From Alphaproteobacteria bacterium (lineage in GTDB: Bacteria; Pseudomonadota; Alphaproteobacteria; UBA6615): DNA of 63,796 nt. The DNA is taken from the NCBI GenBank assembly GCA_002722515.1, contig PBMH01000034.1, positions 1 through 63,796 on the forward strand, written 5' to 3'. A program made the translations under genes and the position numbers. Position 1 is the first letter of the stretch. Each line of letters starts with the position of its first letter. The notes under the pieces are model-generated. The model was not told where the DNA came from. It saw only the letters and a program-made list of their open reading frames with translations, and made no database searches. Below are positions 31,850 to 40,433 of this stretch, piece by piece.

Positions 31850-32622
31850 TGCTGCTTGTGATCGATTGTGGCAACACCAACACCGTCTTCGCGGTGTATG
31901 ATGGTGATGTCCAACTGGGCAAATGGCGAATCGCGACCAATCCACAGCGCACGTCGGATGAATATGCGGTTTGGCTGACCCAGCTAATATCGCTCAAGGG
32001 GCTGAGCACGGCCGATGTGACAGACGCGATCGTGACGACCGTCGTACCGGGGACCCGGCGCGCCATTGTTGACCTTCTTGAATCCCATTTCCACGTATCT
32101 CCGTTGCTGATCCGTGATCCCGATGTTGATCTGGGCCTCGAAGTGCTTATCGACCGGCCCGAACAGGTGGGTGCCGATCGACTTGTGGCTTCAGTGGGCG
32201 CCCATCTTCTGCATCCCGGACACCTGATTGTAATCGACTTCGGTACGGGTACCACCTTTGACATCGTCGATGATGCGGGCAACTTCCGCGGCGGAGTCAT
32301 CGCGCCGGGTATCAACCTGTCGGTCGAAGCCCTTTATATGGCTGGCGCACTGCTGCCGCGGGTCAATATTGAGAGGCCAAAAAAGGTAATTGGCGGCGCG
32401 ACGGTGCCGGCGATGCAATCCGGAATTTTCTGGGGCTATGTCGCGATGATCGAGGGCATGGTGCCGCGTATCGCCGAGGAATATGGAAGGTCCGTTACGG
32501 TCGTTGCTACTGGGGGCCTCGCGCCGCTGTTTGCCGATGTAACAGACGTGATTGACGCCACAGAACCTGATTTGACCCTGACCGGCTTGCACGAGATCGC
32601 CCGGCGCAATGGGATTGCCTGA
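31849..32622 (+). CDS. coaX: type III pantothenate kinase
   Basis: First step of coenzyme A synthesis from pantothenate, ATP-dependent, of the acetate-kinase-like fold. It has 257 residues. The phosphate loop DCGNTNTVF is at 6-14. GADRLVASVGAH near 106-117 and the IDFGTGTTFDIVD segment are the other family marks. The start is coupled to the birA stop (TGATG). Confidence 0.97.
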   Translation: MLLVIDCGNTNTVFAVYDGDVQLGKWRIATNPQRTSDEYAVWLTQLISLKGLSTADVTDAIVTTVVPGTRRAIVDLLESHFHVSPLLIRDPDVDLGLEVLIDRPEQVGADRLVASVGAHLLHPGHLIVIDFGTGTTFDIVDDAGNFRGGVIAPGINLSVEALYMAGALLPRVNIERPKKVIGGATVPAMQSGIFWGYVAMIEGMVPRIAEEYGRSVTVVATGGLAPLFADVTDVIDATEPDLTLTGLHEIARRNGIA

Positions 32623-32644
32623 CGGCGGTTCCACGAGGATACCC

Positions 32645-34309
32645 ATGATACCCGGTTCCGATGAAGTCCTCTTCGTGCCTCTTGGCGGCACTGGTGAAAT
32701 TGGTATGAATTTCAACGTCTACGGCCATGATGGTCAATGGATGGTTATCGATTGCGGCGTCACCTTCGGCGATCCGTCCTATCCCGGTGTCGATGTGATG
32801 ACTGCAGATCCTACCTTCATCGAGAACCGCCGTGACAAGCTCGCCGGGCTGCTGGTCACCCACGCGCATGAGGACCATGTGGGAGCGGTCGCACATCTCT
32901 GGCCGCGTCTCAAATGTCCAATTTATGCCACGCCCTTCACGATGGCGGTCTTGCGCCGTAAGCTGGAGGAGGCGGGACTGGCCGGTCGGGTGCCAGTACA
33001 CGAGGTTCCTCTGTCCGGGCACGTCTCGATTGGGCCGTTCGAGCTGACACTAGTGGTTCTAACCCATTCGATTCCTGAGCCAAATGGCGTGATCATCCGG
33101 ACCGCGGCGGGGACGATTTTCCACACTGGAGACTGGAAGCTCGATCCCTCGCCGTTGATCGGCGAAACCACCGACGATGCGGCGCTGCGCGCAGTCGGTG
33201 CAGAAGGCGTCCTGGCTATGATCGGGGATTCAACCAATGCTACGGTCGAAGGGGGAACAGGATCAGAGGCCGAGGTACGCGACAGCCTGATGAATCTGAT
33301 CGAGGGATATCAGGAGCGCGTCGCGTTCGCCTGTTTCGCGAGCAACATCGCTCGTATCCAGACCGTCGCCGAAGTCGCGCATGCTCATGGGCGCGCCGTC
33401 GGCCTGGCCGGGCGCTCTCTGTGGCGAATGACCGATGCTGCGCGCGCGACGGGTTATCTGCGCGACCTACCGCCCTTCGTGCGTGAGGAGGAGGCGATGC
33501 TCTTGCCACGCGGCAAGGTAGCGCTGATTTGCACCGGCAGCCAGGGCGAACAGCGTGCGGCCCTGTCGCGGATTGCGCGTGATGATCATCCGAACATCAC
33601 GCTGGATGGCGGGGACACGGTCATCTTCTCCTCGCGAATTATTCCGGGAAACGAGTTGCCGATTGGGCGTCTGCAAAACCAGCTCGTTTCGATGGGTGTA
33701 CGTGTGATCACGGAAAATGATCACTTCGTTCATGTCTCCGGGCACCCCGCGCGCGACGAGCTGCGCCAAATGTATCAGTGGATTCGGCCGACGATCGCTG
33801 TGCCGGTTCATGGTGAGGCGCATCACCTGCGAGCCCATTCCGAACTCGCCAAGGAATGTCAGGTACCCCATACGCCGATAATCGAAAACGGTGACGTGCT
33901 ACGCCTCCATCCCGACGGGCCCGAGATCTGCGGTAAGGTTCAGGCCGGGCGCCTCGCAGTCGATGGCCGCGACCTAATCCGGCTCGATGATTCGAATCTG
34001 CGCGAGCGGAATCACATGCTATGGAATGGCTCGGCGACTCTTACCTTGGTCATTAATTGCAAGGGATTCGCCGTCTCCGAACCCCAGCTTACCGCGCCGG
34101 GCCTTCTGGGGGACAGCGAGGAGGATTTTGACTTGATGGACGATGTCATTGACGATGTGCTCGATGCCCTGTCCAAAGCCAAGGCGAACGAGCGGCGCGA
34201 TGACGATCTTTTGAGCGAACGGCTGCGTCGCGCGGTACGAAAAAGTTTCCGGGCGCGTAGGGGCAAGAACCCGAAAACTGAGATACACTTGGTCCGCCTA
34301 GACGACTGA
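32645..34309 (+). CDS. rnj: ribonuclease J
   Basis: Metallo-beta-lactamase/beta-CASP ribonuclease with 5' exonuclease and endonuclease activity in RNA turnover. The ATG at 32645 has a GAGGA site and gives 554 residues. A start at 32609 within coaX is possible. The zinc motif HAHEDH occupies 73-78, and the beta-CASP histidines lie in VHVSGHP and VPVHGEAHHL. The C-terminal domain ends in a basic stretch RKSFRARRGKNPKTEI. The position after coaX matches other alphaproteobacteria. Confidence 0.96.
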   Translation: MIPGSDEVLFVPLGGTGEIGMNFNVYGHDGQWMVIDCGVTFGDPSYPGVDVMTADPTFIENRRDKLAGLLVTHAHEDHVGAVAHLWPRLKCPIYATPFTMAVLRRKLEEAGLAGRVPVHEVPLSGHVSIGPFELTLVVLTHSIPEPNGVIIRTAAGTIFHTGDWKLDPSPLIGETTDDAALRAVGAEGVLAMIGDSTNATVEGGTGSEAEVRDSLMNLIEGYQERVAFACFASNIARIQTVAEVAHAHGRAVGLAGRSLWRMTDAARATGYLRDLPPFVREEEAMLLPRGKVALICTGSQGEQRAALSRIARDDHPNITLDGGDTVIFSSRIIPGNELPIGRLQNQLVSMGVRVITENDHFVHVSGHPARDELRQMYQWIRPTIAVPVHGEAHHLRAHSELAKECQVPHTPIIENGDVLRLHPDGPEICGKVQAGRLAVDGRDLIRLDDSNLRERNHMLWNGSATLTLVINCKGFAVSEPQLTAPGLLGDSEEDFDLMDDVIDDVLDALSKAKANERRDDDLLSERLRRAVRKSFRARRGKNPKTEIHLVRLDD

Positions 34310-34324
34310 GGAGTTGGAGCTGTC

Positions 34325-34729
34325 ATGATTGGACGGTTGAATCATGTTGCGATTGTTGTACCCGACCTGGATGGCGCAGCTGAGATTTACCGGGAAACTT
34401 TGGGCGCGCACGTATCTGAACCGGTTGCATTGCCGTTGCATGGTGTCACAACTGTCTTCGTCGAATTGCTCAATACCAAGATCGAGCTGTTGCACCCGCT
34501 AGGTGAGGATTCCCCCATCGCACTTTTCCTAGAGAGAAACCCGTCTGGCGGCATGCACCACGTCTGCTACGAGGTCGATGACATTCATGCCGCACGCGAT
34601 CGGTTGGTCACCGAGGGTGCGCGGGTGCTTGGCGACGGCGAACCTAGGCGGGGTGCCCATGACAAGCCGGTGTTGTTCCTGCATCCCAAGGATTTCTGCG
34701 GCACCCTCGTCGAACTCGAACAGGTCTGA
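34325..34729 (+). CDS. mce: methylmalonyl-CoA epimerase
   Basis: Interconverts the R and S forms of methylmalonyl-CoA in propionate degradation. It is a vicinal-oxygen-chelate fold protein of 134 residues. Metal ligands are predicted at His7, His78 or His79 in GGMHHVCYEV, and Glu130 in GTLVELEQ. The PSGGMHHVCYEV and LFLHPKDFCGTLVELEQ runs are typical of the epimerase rather than glyoxalase I. It is 15 bases after rnj. Confidence 0.93.
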   Translation: MIGRLNHVAIVVPDLDGAAEIYRETLGAHVSEPVALPLHGVTTVFVELLNTKIELLHPLGEDSPIALFLERNPSGGMHHVCYEVDDIHAARDRLVTEGARVLGDGEPRRGAHDKPVLFLHPKDFCGTLVELEQV

Positions 34730-34735
34730 TTTAGG

Positions 34736-34990
34736 ATGAATCCCGTCACCGCCGCCGTCGTCTTCATCATGATCTGGTGGTTGACACTGTTCACGGTTTT
34801 ACCTTGGGGCGTGCGCCGTACAGAGGATCCGGAGGAGGGGCATGATCGGGGAGCTCCGGCGCGTCCCATGCTCATTCGCAAGTTAGCGATCACCACGGGG
34901 ATCACAATTGTTATTTTCGTGTTTCTGTTTGTGGTGATAGAGCGCAGCGGGCTCTCGCTGCGCGATATCGCGGACCGGTACGCGCTTTAA
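34736..34990 (+). CDS. DUF1467 family small membrane protein
   Basis: Protein of 84 residues with two membrane helices, about 5-25 and 52-72. The segment WWLTLFTVLPWGVRR between them is the DUF1467 signature as I recall it. The function is unknown. It follows mce by 6 bases, as in many alphaproteobacteria. It is the last gene of the nuo-birA-coaX-rnj-mce run and converges on chrA. Confidence 0.85.
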   Translation: MNPVTAAVVFIMIWWLTLFTVLPWGVRRTEDPEEGHDRGAPARPMLIRKLAITTGITIVIFVFLFVVIERSGLSLRDIADRYAL

Positions 34991-35006
34991 CTCTCGCGAA
35001 ATCGGT

Positions 35007-36194
35007 TCAGACGCCGAAAAAACCGGCCACGGCCGCCAGCATCACGACCAGCCAGGGAGGCATCCGCCAGACCGCCAGGAGGACGATCGCCACGACCACG
35101 GTGGCGAAATCCGATGTATCGTCAACGCTCGATGTCCAGACCGGAGTGAACAGCACCGCGAGCAGCAGGCCGACCACGGCGGCGTTCACCCCGCTAAGAG
35201 CCGACCGAACCCGCGCACGCGCGCGCAACGCGTCCCAGAAGGGTAGGGTTGCGCCCAGTAGCAGGAAAGAGGGCAGGAACACCGCGATGATCGCCAGCGC
35301 GCCGCCAGTCCAGCCGCCGAGATATCCGTTGCCGGGTTCGATGACGTTGCCGAGATAACCGGCCAGTGCAAACATTGGCCCGGGTATGGCTTGGGCCGCG
35401 CCGTAACCGGCGAGGAAGGTGTCAGTCGACGTCCAACCGGTCGGTACCACCTCGGCCTCAAGTAGGGGCAGAACCACATGCCCGCCGCCGAAGACCAGCG
35501 ATCCGACACGGTAGAACCCGGTTACGGCGTCCAGGTTGCCGGACTTAACCGTCTCGGTTAGCACCGGCAGCCCGAGGAGCAGCAGAAGGAACGCTCCGAG
35601 GAGAAGGAGGCCGACGACACGGTTGCCCCGGGTTGGCATTGCGCCGGCGGTATCGAGGGGAGCGTCGTGCAGGAAGAGGCTACCAGCGGCGGCGGCCATG
35701 GCGATGACCAGGAGCTGGAACCAAACCGCACCAGAGAACAGGATCACGACGCAGGCGACGGCAGCGAAGCTCGCACGCAGCGCGTCGTTGCAGGCCGTAC
35801 GGGCCATACCCCACAGGGCATTTGCTACCACGCCGACTGCGGCGAGCTTAAGGCCATGTACAACGCCTTGGCCCGCCGCGGTTTCGGCGAAGGACAGGCC
35901 GAATCCGAGGCCAATCATGATGATCGCTGCTGGTGCCGTAAATCCGAGCCAGGCAGCAATTCCGCCCAGCCAGCCGCGCTGTATCATGCCGATGGCGATA
36001 CCGGTTTGGCTCGAGGCCGGGCCTGGGAGGAACTGGCAGAGCGAGACTAGGTCGGCGAAGCCCCGTTCGTCGACCCAGCGTCGGCGTTCCACGAACTCGG
36101 AGCGGAAATAGCCGAAATGGGCTACGGGCCCGCCGAAGGCCGTCGCGCCGAGAAACAGGAACGCCCAGAAGATCGTAGCCAGTCCGGGCTGCAC
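35007..36194 (-). CDS. chrA: chromate transporter family protein
   Basis: Inner-membrane transporter of the long-chain CHR family, with two homologous halves. The first half has FGGPVAHFGYFR and CQFLPGPASSQTGIAIG. The second repeats this as FGGGHVVLPLLEAEVV and AAQAIPGPMFALAGYLG. About ten to twelve membrane helices are predicted. The start is uncertain. A GTG at 36194 gives 395 residues with a family-like N-terminus. An ATG at 36296 would add 34 residues and overlap the divergent tag gene by 37 bases. Chromate or sulfate export is the family role, but the real substrate is not known from sequence. Confidence 0.9.
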   Translation of the reverse strand: MQPGLATIFWAFLFLGATAFGGPVAHFGYFRSEFVERRRWVDERGFADLVSLCQFLPGPASSQTGIAIGMIQRGWLGGIAAWLGFTAPAAIIMIGLGFGLSFAETAAGQGVVHGLKLAAVGVVANALWGMARTACNDALRASFAAVACVVILFSGAVWFQLLVIAMAAAAGSLFLHDAPLDTAGAMPTRGNRVVGLLLLGAFLLLLLGLPVLTETVKSGNLDAVTGFYRVGSLVFGGGHVVLPLLEAEVVPTGWTSTDTFLAGYGAAQAIPGPMFALAGYLGNVIEPGNGYLGGWTGGALAIIAVFLPSFLLLGATLPFWDALRARARVRSALSGVNAAVVGLLLAVLFTPVWTSSVDDTSDFATVVVAIVLLAVWRMPPWLVVMLAAVAGFFGV

Positions 36195-36259
36195 ATTGGC
36201 TTGCGAAGGAGTGGAAATCGGTATTCTCTCGGTCGAACAAAACAGGAAGGGATGGATGG

Positions 36260-36808
36260 GTGTCAGAATACTGTGATATCGCGTTGGGTCACGCATGGCA
36301 CGGACCCTATCATGATACGGAATACGGATTTCCGACAGATGATGAAGCTACTTTGTTTGAGCGGCTGGTTCTGGAGATTAACCAGGCTGGACTCAGCTGG
36401 CTAACGATACTGAAGAAGCGGGAGGGGTTTGTTTCTGCATTCGAGGGGTTCGATGTGGACAAAGTCGCCAGTTATGGTGAGCGGGACCGCGCGCGCCTTC
36501 TTGATGATCCCTCGATCATCCGTAATCGATTGAAGGTCGATGCAGCTATCCACAATGCGGGATGTATCGTCGCAATGCGCAAGAATTATGGCGGTTTTTC
36601 TCAATGGCTAGAAGTACAACATCGGCATATCAAGCTGGACAAGGAAGCGTGGGTAAAACTGTTCAAGAATACGTTCAAGTTTACTGGCAGCGAAATTACC
36701 AGTGAGTTTCTGATGAGCATCGGGTATTTGCCAGGCGCTCATCGTGAGGACTGCCACGTCTTTGAGCGGATCTCCGCCTTAGGCCCGACTTGGATGGTGA
36801 AGGGTTGA
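36260..36808 (+). CDS. tag: DNA-3-methyladenine glycosylase I
   Basis: Base-excision repair enzyme that removes 3-methyladenine, 182 residues. The zinc ligands Cys5, His18, His161 and Cys165 are present in CDIALGHAWHGPYHDTE and GAHREDC. The active-site segment QAGLSWLTILKKREGF is intact. It starts with GTG at 36260 after an AGGGATGG site. It is divergent from chrA with at most 65 bases between the likely starts, so the two may share a control region. Confidence 0.95.
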   Translation: MSEYCDIALGHAWHGPYHDTEYGFPTDDEATLFERLVLEINQAGLSWLTILKKREGFVSAFEGFDVDKVASYGERDRARLLDDPSIIRNRLKVDAAIHNAGCIVAMRKNYGGFSQWLEVQHRHIKLDKEAWVKLFKNTFKFTGSEITSEFLMSIGYLPGAHREDCHVFERISALGPTWMVKG

Positions 36809-36824
36809 TTGTGGCACCCTAAAC

Positions 36825-36850
36825 AAAAAAGGAGCCGGGAAACCCCGCTC
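36825..36850. terminator. terminator-like hairpin after tag
   Basis: The stem is GAGC-C-GGG / CCC-C-GCTC with a 3-base loop at 36832-36850, with one C-C mismatch. It is preceded by AAAAAA and not followed by a T-run on the plus strand. On the minus strand the mismatch becomes G-G and a run of six Ts follows. Confidence 0.45.
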
Positions 36851-37043
36851 AGTTTCCTGAAGATTTCGCTCAGCGTCAGCCGGTAAGCCGTAAATCCTAG
36901 AGGAGCGCGAAAGACAACTTCGCGACATGTGTGTTTGGCGAATGAGCAGAAATAGTCGAATGACATGGACAGGCATGCGAGGTTTTTCATACTCTCCCGC
37001 GTCTGTATCGAGGACACAGGCAAGTCCTTGTTGGAGAGCGTGA

Positions 37044-38369
37044 ATGCGGCGTACCCGATTGTTTTTGCCAACCCTGAAGGAAACCCCGGCCGAGGCACAG
37101 GTGGTTTCACACCGCTTGATGCTGCGCGCGGGTCTTGTCCGTCAGTCTGCCGCCGGTATCTATACATGGCTGCCCACCGGGCTACGGGTTTTGCGTAAGA
37201 TCGCCCAGATTGTCCGGGAGGAGCAGGATCGCGCCGGCGCACAAGAGGTCCTGATGCCTACGATCCAGCCGGCTGAGCTGTGGCGAGGTTCTGGCCGTTT
37301 CGAGGATTACGGTAAGGAAATGCTGCGCATAACCGATCGACATGACCGTGAGCTTCTTTATGGCCCTACGGCTGAAGAGGTGATCACGGATATTGTTGCT
37401 AACGAGATCACTAGCTACCGCGATCTGCCCAAAAACCTCTACAACATTCAGTGGAAGTTCCGTGACGAGGTGCGTCCCCGCTTTGGCGTGATGCGAGGGC
37501 GCGAGTTCTTGATGAAGGACAACTACTCTTTCGATTTAGACAAGGCCGGCGCAGTGCATTCCTACAATAAGATGTTTTTGGCCTACCTGCGTACGTATGC
37601 GCGGATGGGTCTGCAGGCGATACCGATGGCTGCAGACACGGGGCCTATCGGCGGTGATCTTAGTCACGAGTTTATTATTCTGGCGGAAACCGGAGAGAGT
37701 TCAGTGTTTTGCGACAAGGCGCTGCTCGCACTCGATGCGCCCGGTGACGATATTGACTATGACGTGAATCTCCAAGATCTAGTCGATCAGTGGACACACT
37801 ACTATGCAGCCACCGATGAGCGACATGACCAAGCTAATTGTGATGTTGCGAATGATCAACTCGTTACGGCCCGTGGCATTGAAGTCGGCCATATCTTTTA
37901 TTTTGGAACCAAATATTCCGAGCCTCTCGGGGCGACGGTCCAGGGTTCGGGTGGTCAGAAGATCACGCTTGAGATGGGCAGCTACGGCATCGGGGTATCC
38001 CGGCTAGTCGGCGCGATAATCGAGGCGTCCCACGATGATAACGGCATCATATGGCCGGAATCCGTTGCGCCCTGGACAGTTGGTCTGATCAACCTCAAAG
38101 TCAGTGATGCGGACTGCACTGCGACCTGTGAACGGATCTACGCTGAGTTGAAGGCAGCAGGCGTGGCGACGATCTATGACGATCGTGATGAGCGTGCTGG
38201 TGGTAAGTTTGCAGACATGGACCTCGTGGGCATCCCTTGGCAACTTACTGTTGGTCCACGTGGACTCAAGGACAGAAAAATCGAAGTCAAGAAGCGTGCT
38301 GGTGGCGAGAAATCTGAAGTCACTATTGATGCGCTGGGCGACTGGATAGCGGCGCGGGCAGCTTTATAG
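37044..38369 (+). CDS. proS: proline-tRNA ligase, short form
   Basis: Class II synthetase of 441 residues. This is the short bacterial type found in alphaproteobacteria, without the editing insertion present in the 570-residue enzyme. Family marks include [28 protein letters not shown] at the N-terminus, the class II motif 2 region [20 protein letters not shown], and [16 protein letters not shown] as motif 3. A GAGAG site precedes the ATG. It begins a plus-strand run proS-lolC-lolD-dnaE. Confidence 0.97.
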   Translation: MRRTRLFLPTLKETPAEAQVVSHRLMLRAGLVRQSAAGIYTWLPTGLRVLRKIAQIVREEQDRAGAQEVLMPTIQPAELWRGSGRFEDYGKEMLRITDRHDRELLYGPTAEEVITDIVANEITSYRDLPKNLYNIQWKFRDEVRPRFGVMRGREFLMKDNYSFDLDKAGAVHSYNKMFLAYLRTYARMGLQAIPMAADTGPIGGDLSHEFIILAETGESSVFCDKALLALDAPGDDIDYDVNLQDLVDQWTHYYAATDERHDQANCDVANDQLVTARGIEVGHIFYFGTKYSEPLGATVQGSGGQKITLEMGSYGIGVSRLVGAIIEASHDDNGIIWPESVAPWTVGLINLKVSDADCTATCERIYAELKAAGVATIYDDRDERAGGKFADMDLVGIPWQLTVGPRGLKDRKIEVKKRAGGEKSEVTIDALGDWIAARAAL

Positions 38370-38447
38370 GGTGGCCGTAATCAGATACCAGGTCCAAAGT
38401 CTTGTTCATTGCGATCTCATGTTCACGCTTCAAAGGCGGTAATCCCA

Positions 38448-39692
38448 ATGTTCTCAGCGGTTGAATGGATGGTTGCCCTGCGATATATGCGCGCCCGCCG
38501 CGCCGAGGGTTTCATATCGGTCATCGCGGGTTTTTCGCTGATTGGAATTGCACTTGGGGTAGCGACCCTCATCATAGTCCTGTCGGTCATGAACGGTTTT
38601 CGAACCGAGTTGCTCGACCGTATCCTGGGTTTAAACGGGCATATTGCCGTTGTTAGCTCGACTGGTGCCCTCTCTGACTACGACTCACTGGCGGAACGGG
38701 TGAGAGTCGTCGAAGGAGTATTGACCGTCACTCCTCTCGTCGAAGGCCAGGTGCTGGCAACAAGCGGTGGCCGCTCGGCTGGCGCGATGGTACGCGGTCT
38801 TACAGCCGAGGCATTGGCCATGCGCAGTTCTGTCGCGGACAATATTCGCATGGGATCGGTCAGCGATTTTACCAGTGATAACGCAGTTGTGTTGGGATCA
38901 CGGCTCGCGCGTTCTCTCGGGTTGCGGGTCGGCGACAAGGTAACTTTGGTTTCGCCGCGCGGGACTGTTACCGCGTTTGGCACGGTACCGCGCATGCAGG
39001 CCTATCGCGTCGTTGCGACCTTTGAAATTGGCATGTTTGAGTTCGACAGCAGCTTTATCTTCATGCCGCTATCGGCAGCGCAGAAATATTTTCGGCTGGG
39101 CGATACGGTCAATCAGCTCGAGGTGTTTGTCGACAATCCGGATAATTTTGAACGACAGCGGGCAGCCATATCGGGAGTGATTGATGCGGACCATCGTGTG
39201 TTCGACTGGCAGGAGGCAAATGGAAGTTTTTTCAATGCGCTACAAGTTGAACGCAATGTGATGTTCTTGATACTTACGCTCATTATCTTGGTCGCGGCTT
39301 TTAACATCATTTCCAGCCTGATTATGTTGGTGAAGGACAAAGGTTCGGCCATTGCGATCCTGCGGACCGTGGGGGCATCACGCGGCATGGTCATGCGCGT
39401 TTTCTTTATCGTTGGAGCCAGCGTTGGCGTAGTTGGTACCCTTATAGGCGCTATCCTCGGACTGGTCTTTTCTGAAAATATTGAAGCCATTCGGCAAGTT
39501 CTTGAATCTTTGACGGGAACCGATCTTTTTGCCGCTGAAATCTATTTTCTAAGTCAGTTGCCCGCCGAGGTCGACAACGGTGAGGTGACACTGGTTGTCT
39601 TTATGGCTCTCGGCCTGTCAATACTTGCAACCCTCTATCCCAGCTGGCGTGCATCGCGTCTTGATCCGGTGGAGGCGCTCCGCAATGAGTGA
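38448..39692 (+). CDS. lolC: lipoprotein-releasing ABC transporter permease
   Basis: Inner-membrane subunit of LolCDE, which frees lipoproteins for transfer to the outer membrane. It has 414 residues from the ATG at 38448. A TTG at 38409 would add 13 non-typical residues. One N-terminal helix (about 20-45) is followed by a large periplasmic domain and three C-terminal helices, the LolC/E layout. Only one permease gene is present here, so it may serve as both LolC and LolE (alphaproteobacterial LolF-like use is possible). It overlaps lolD by 8 bases. Confidence 0.95.
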   Translation: MFSAVEWMVALRYMRARRAEGFISVIAGFSLIGIALGVATLIIVLSVMNGFRTELLDRILGLNGHIAVVSSTGALSDYDSLAERVRVVEGVLTVTPLVEGQVLATSGGRSAGAMVRGLTAEALAMRSSVADNIRMGSVSDFTSDNAVVLGSRLARSLGLRVGDKVTLVSPRGTVTAFGTVPRMQAYRVVATFEIGMFEFDSSFIFMPLSAAQKYFRLGDTVNQLEVFVDNPDNFERQRAAISGVIDADHRVFDWQEANGSFFNALQVERNVMFLILTLIILVAAFNIISSLIMLVKDKGSAIAILRTVGASRGMVMRVFFIVGASVGVVGTLIGAILGLVFSENIEAIRQVLESLTGTDLFAAEIYFLSQLPAEVDNGEVTLVVFMALGLSILATLYPSWRASRLDPVEALRNE

Positions 39693-40365
39693 TGCGGTCC
39701 TCGAGCTGCGGGGTATCTCTCGGACGTTCCAACAGGGTGGGCGTGATATTGAGGTGCTGCGTGATATTCACATGGCGCTTTTACCCGGTGAGATCGTAGC
39801 CCTAGTGGGGCCGTCGGGGGCCGGGAAGTCAACACTCCTTCACATTGCAGGTCTGCTGGAGCGACCGGATACAGGGGCGGTCATGATCGACGACAAAGAT
39901 GCATCGGCGTTGACGGATGCGGGTAGGACACGTTTGCGGCGTGGTACCCTCGGTTTCATCTATCAGTTTCACCATCTGCTGCCCGAATTCTCGGCGCAGG
40001 AGAACATTATGCTGCCCCAGATGATCGCCGGGGTTAGCCGTGCCGACGCGCGCTCGCGGGCCTGTGAATTGCTTGACATGATGGGCCTTGAAAACCGCTC
40101 TATTCACCGGCCGGCGCAGCTCAGCGGTGGTGAACAGCAGCGCATTGCGATAGCTCGTTCCGTAGCGAACGCGCCAGCTATACTATTGGCTGATGAGCCA
40201 ACGGGGAATCTTGATCCGGAGACAGCTGCCGGAGTTTTCTCTCAAATGTTAAAGCTTGTGCGCGGCGCAAACTTGGCGGCTTTAATCGCGACCCACAATC
40301 ACGAGCTGGCCGCTCAGATGGACCGCACTCTCCGTCTGCACGAGGGGCGGGTTGAGCCAGCTTGA
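39685..40365 (+). CDS. lolD: lipoprotein-releasing ABC transporter ATPase
   Basis: Cytoplasmic ATPase of the Lol export system, 226 residues from the ATG at 39685. Walker [10 protein letters not shown] is at 42-50. The ABC signature [14 protein letters not shown] and Walker [13 protein letters not shown] follow, then the H-loop ATHNHE. It is translationally coupled to lolC. Confidence 0.96.
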   Translation: MSDAVLELRGISRTFQQGGRDIEVLRDIHMALLPGEIVALVGPSGAGKSTLLHIAGLLERPDTGAVMIDDKDASALTDAGRTRLRRGTLGFIYQFHHLLPEFSAQENIMLPQMIAGVSRADARSRACELLDMMGLENRSIHRPAQLSGGEQQRIAIARSVANAPAILLADEPTGNLDPETAAGVFSQMLKLVRGANLAALIATHNHELAAQMDRTLRLHEGRVEPA

Positions 40366-40384
40366 TTTGTCCCCGGATTACACA

Positions 40385-40415
40385 CGATTCGAGGGGCGGT
40401 ATGTATCTCGAATCG
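40385..40415. promoter_or_regulatory. perfect 9-bp dyad upstream of dnaE
   Basis: CGATTCGAG at 40385-40393 and CTCGAATCG at 40407-40415 are exact inverted copies with a 13-base spacer. The right arm ends 18 bases before the dnaE ATG. No T-run follows, so it is either an operator or an RNA hairpin in the leader, not an ordinary terminator. Confidence 0.5.
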
Positions 40416-40433
40416 GGCTAGTCTCGACTGGTA

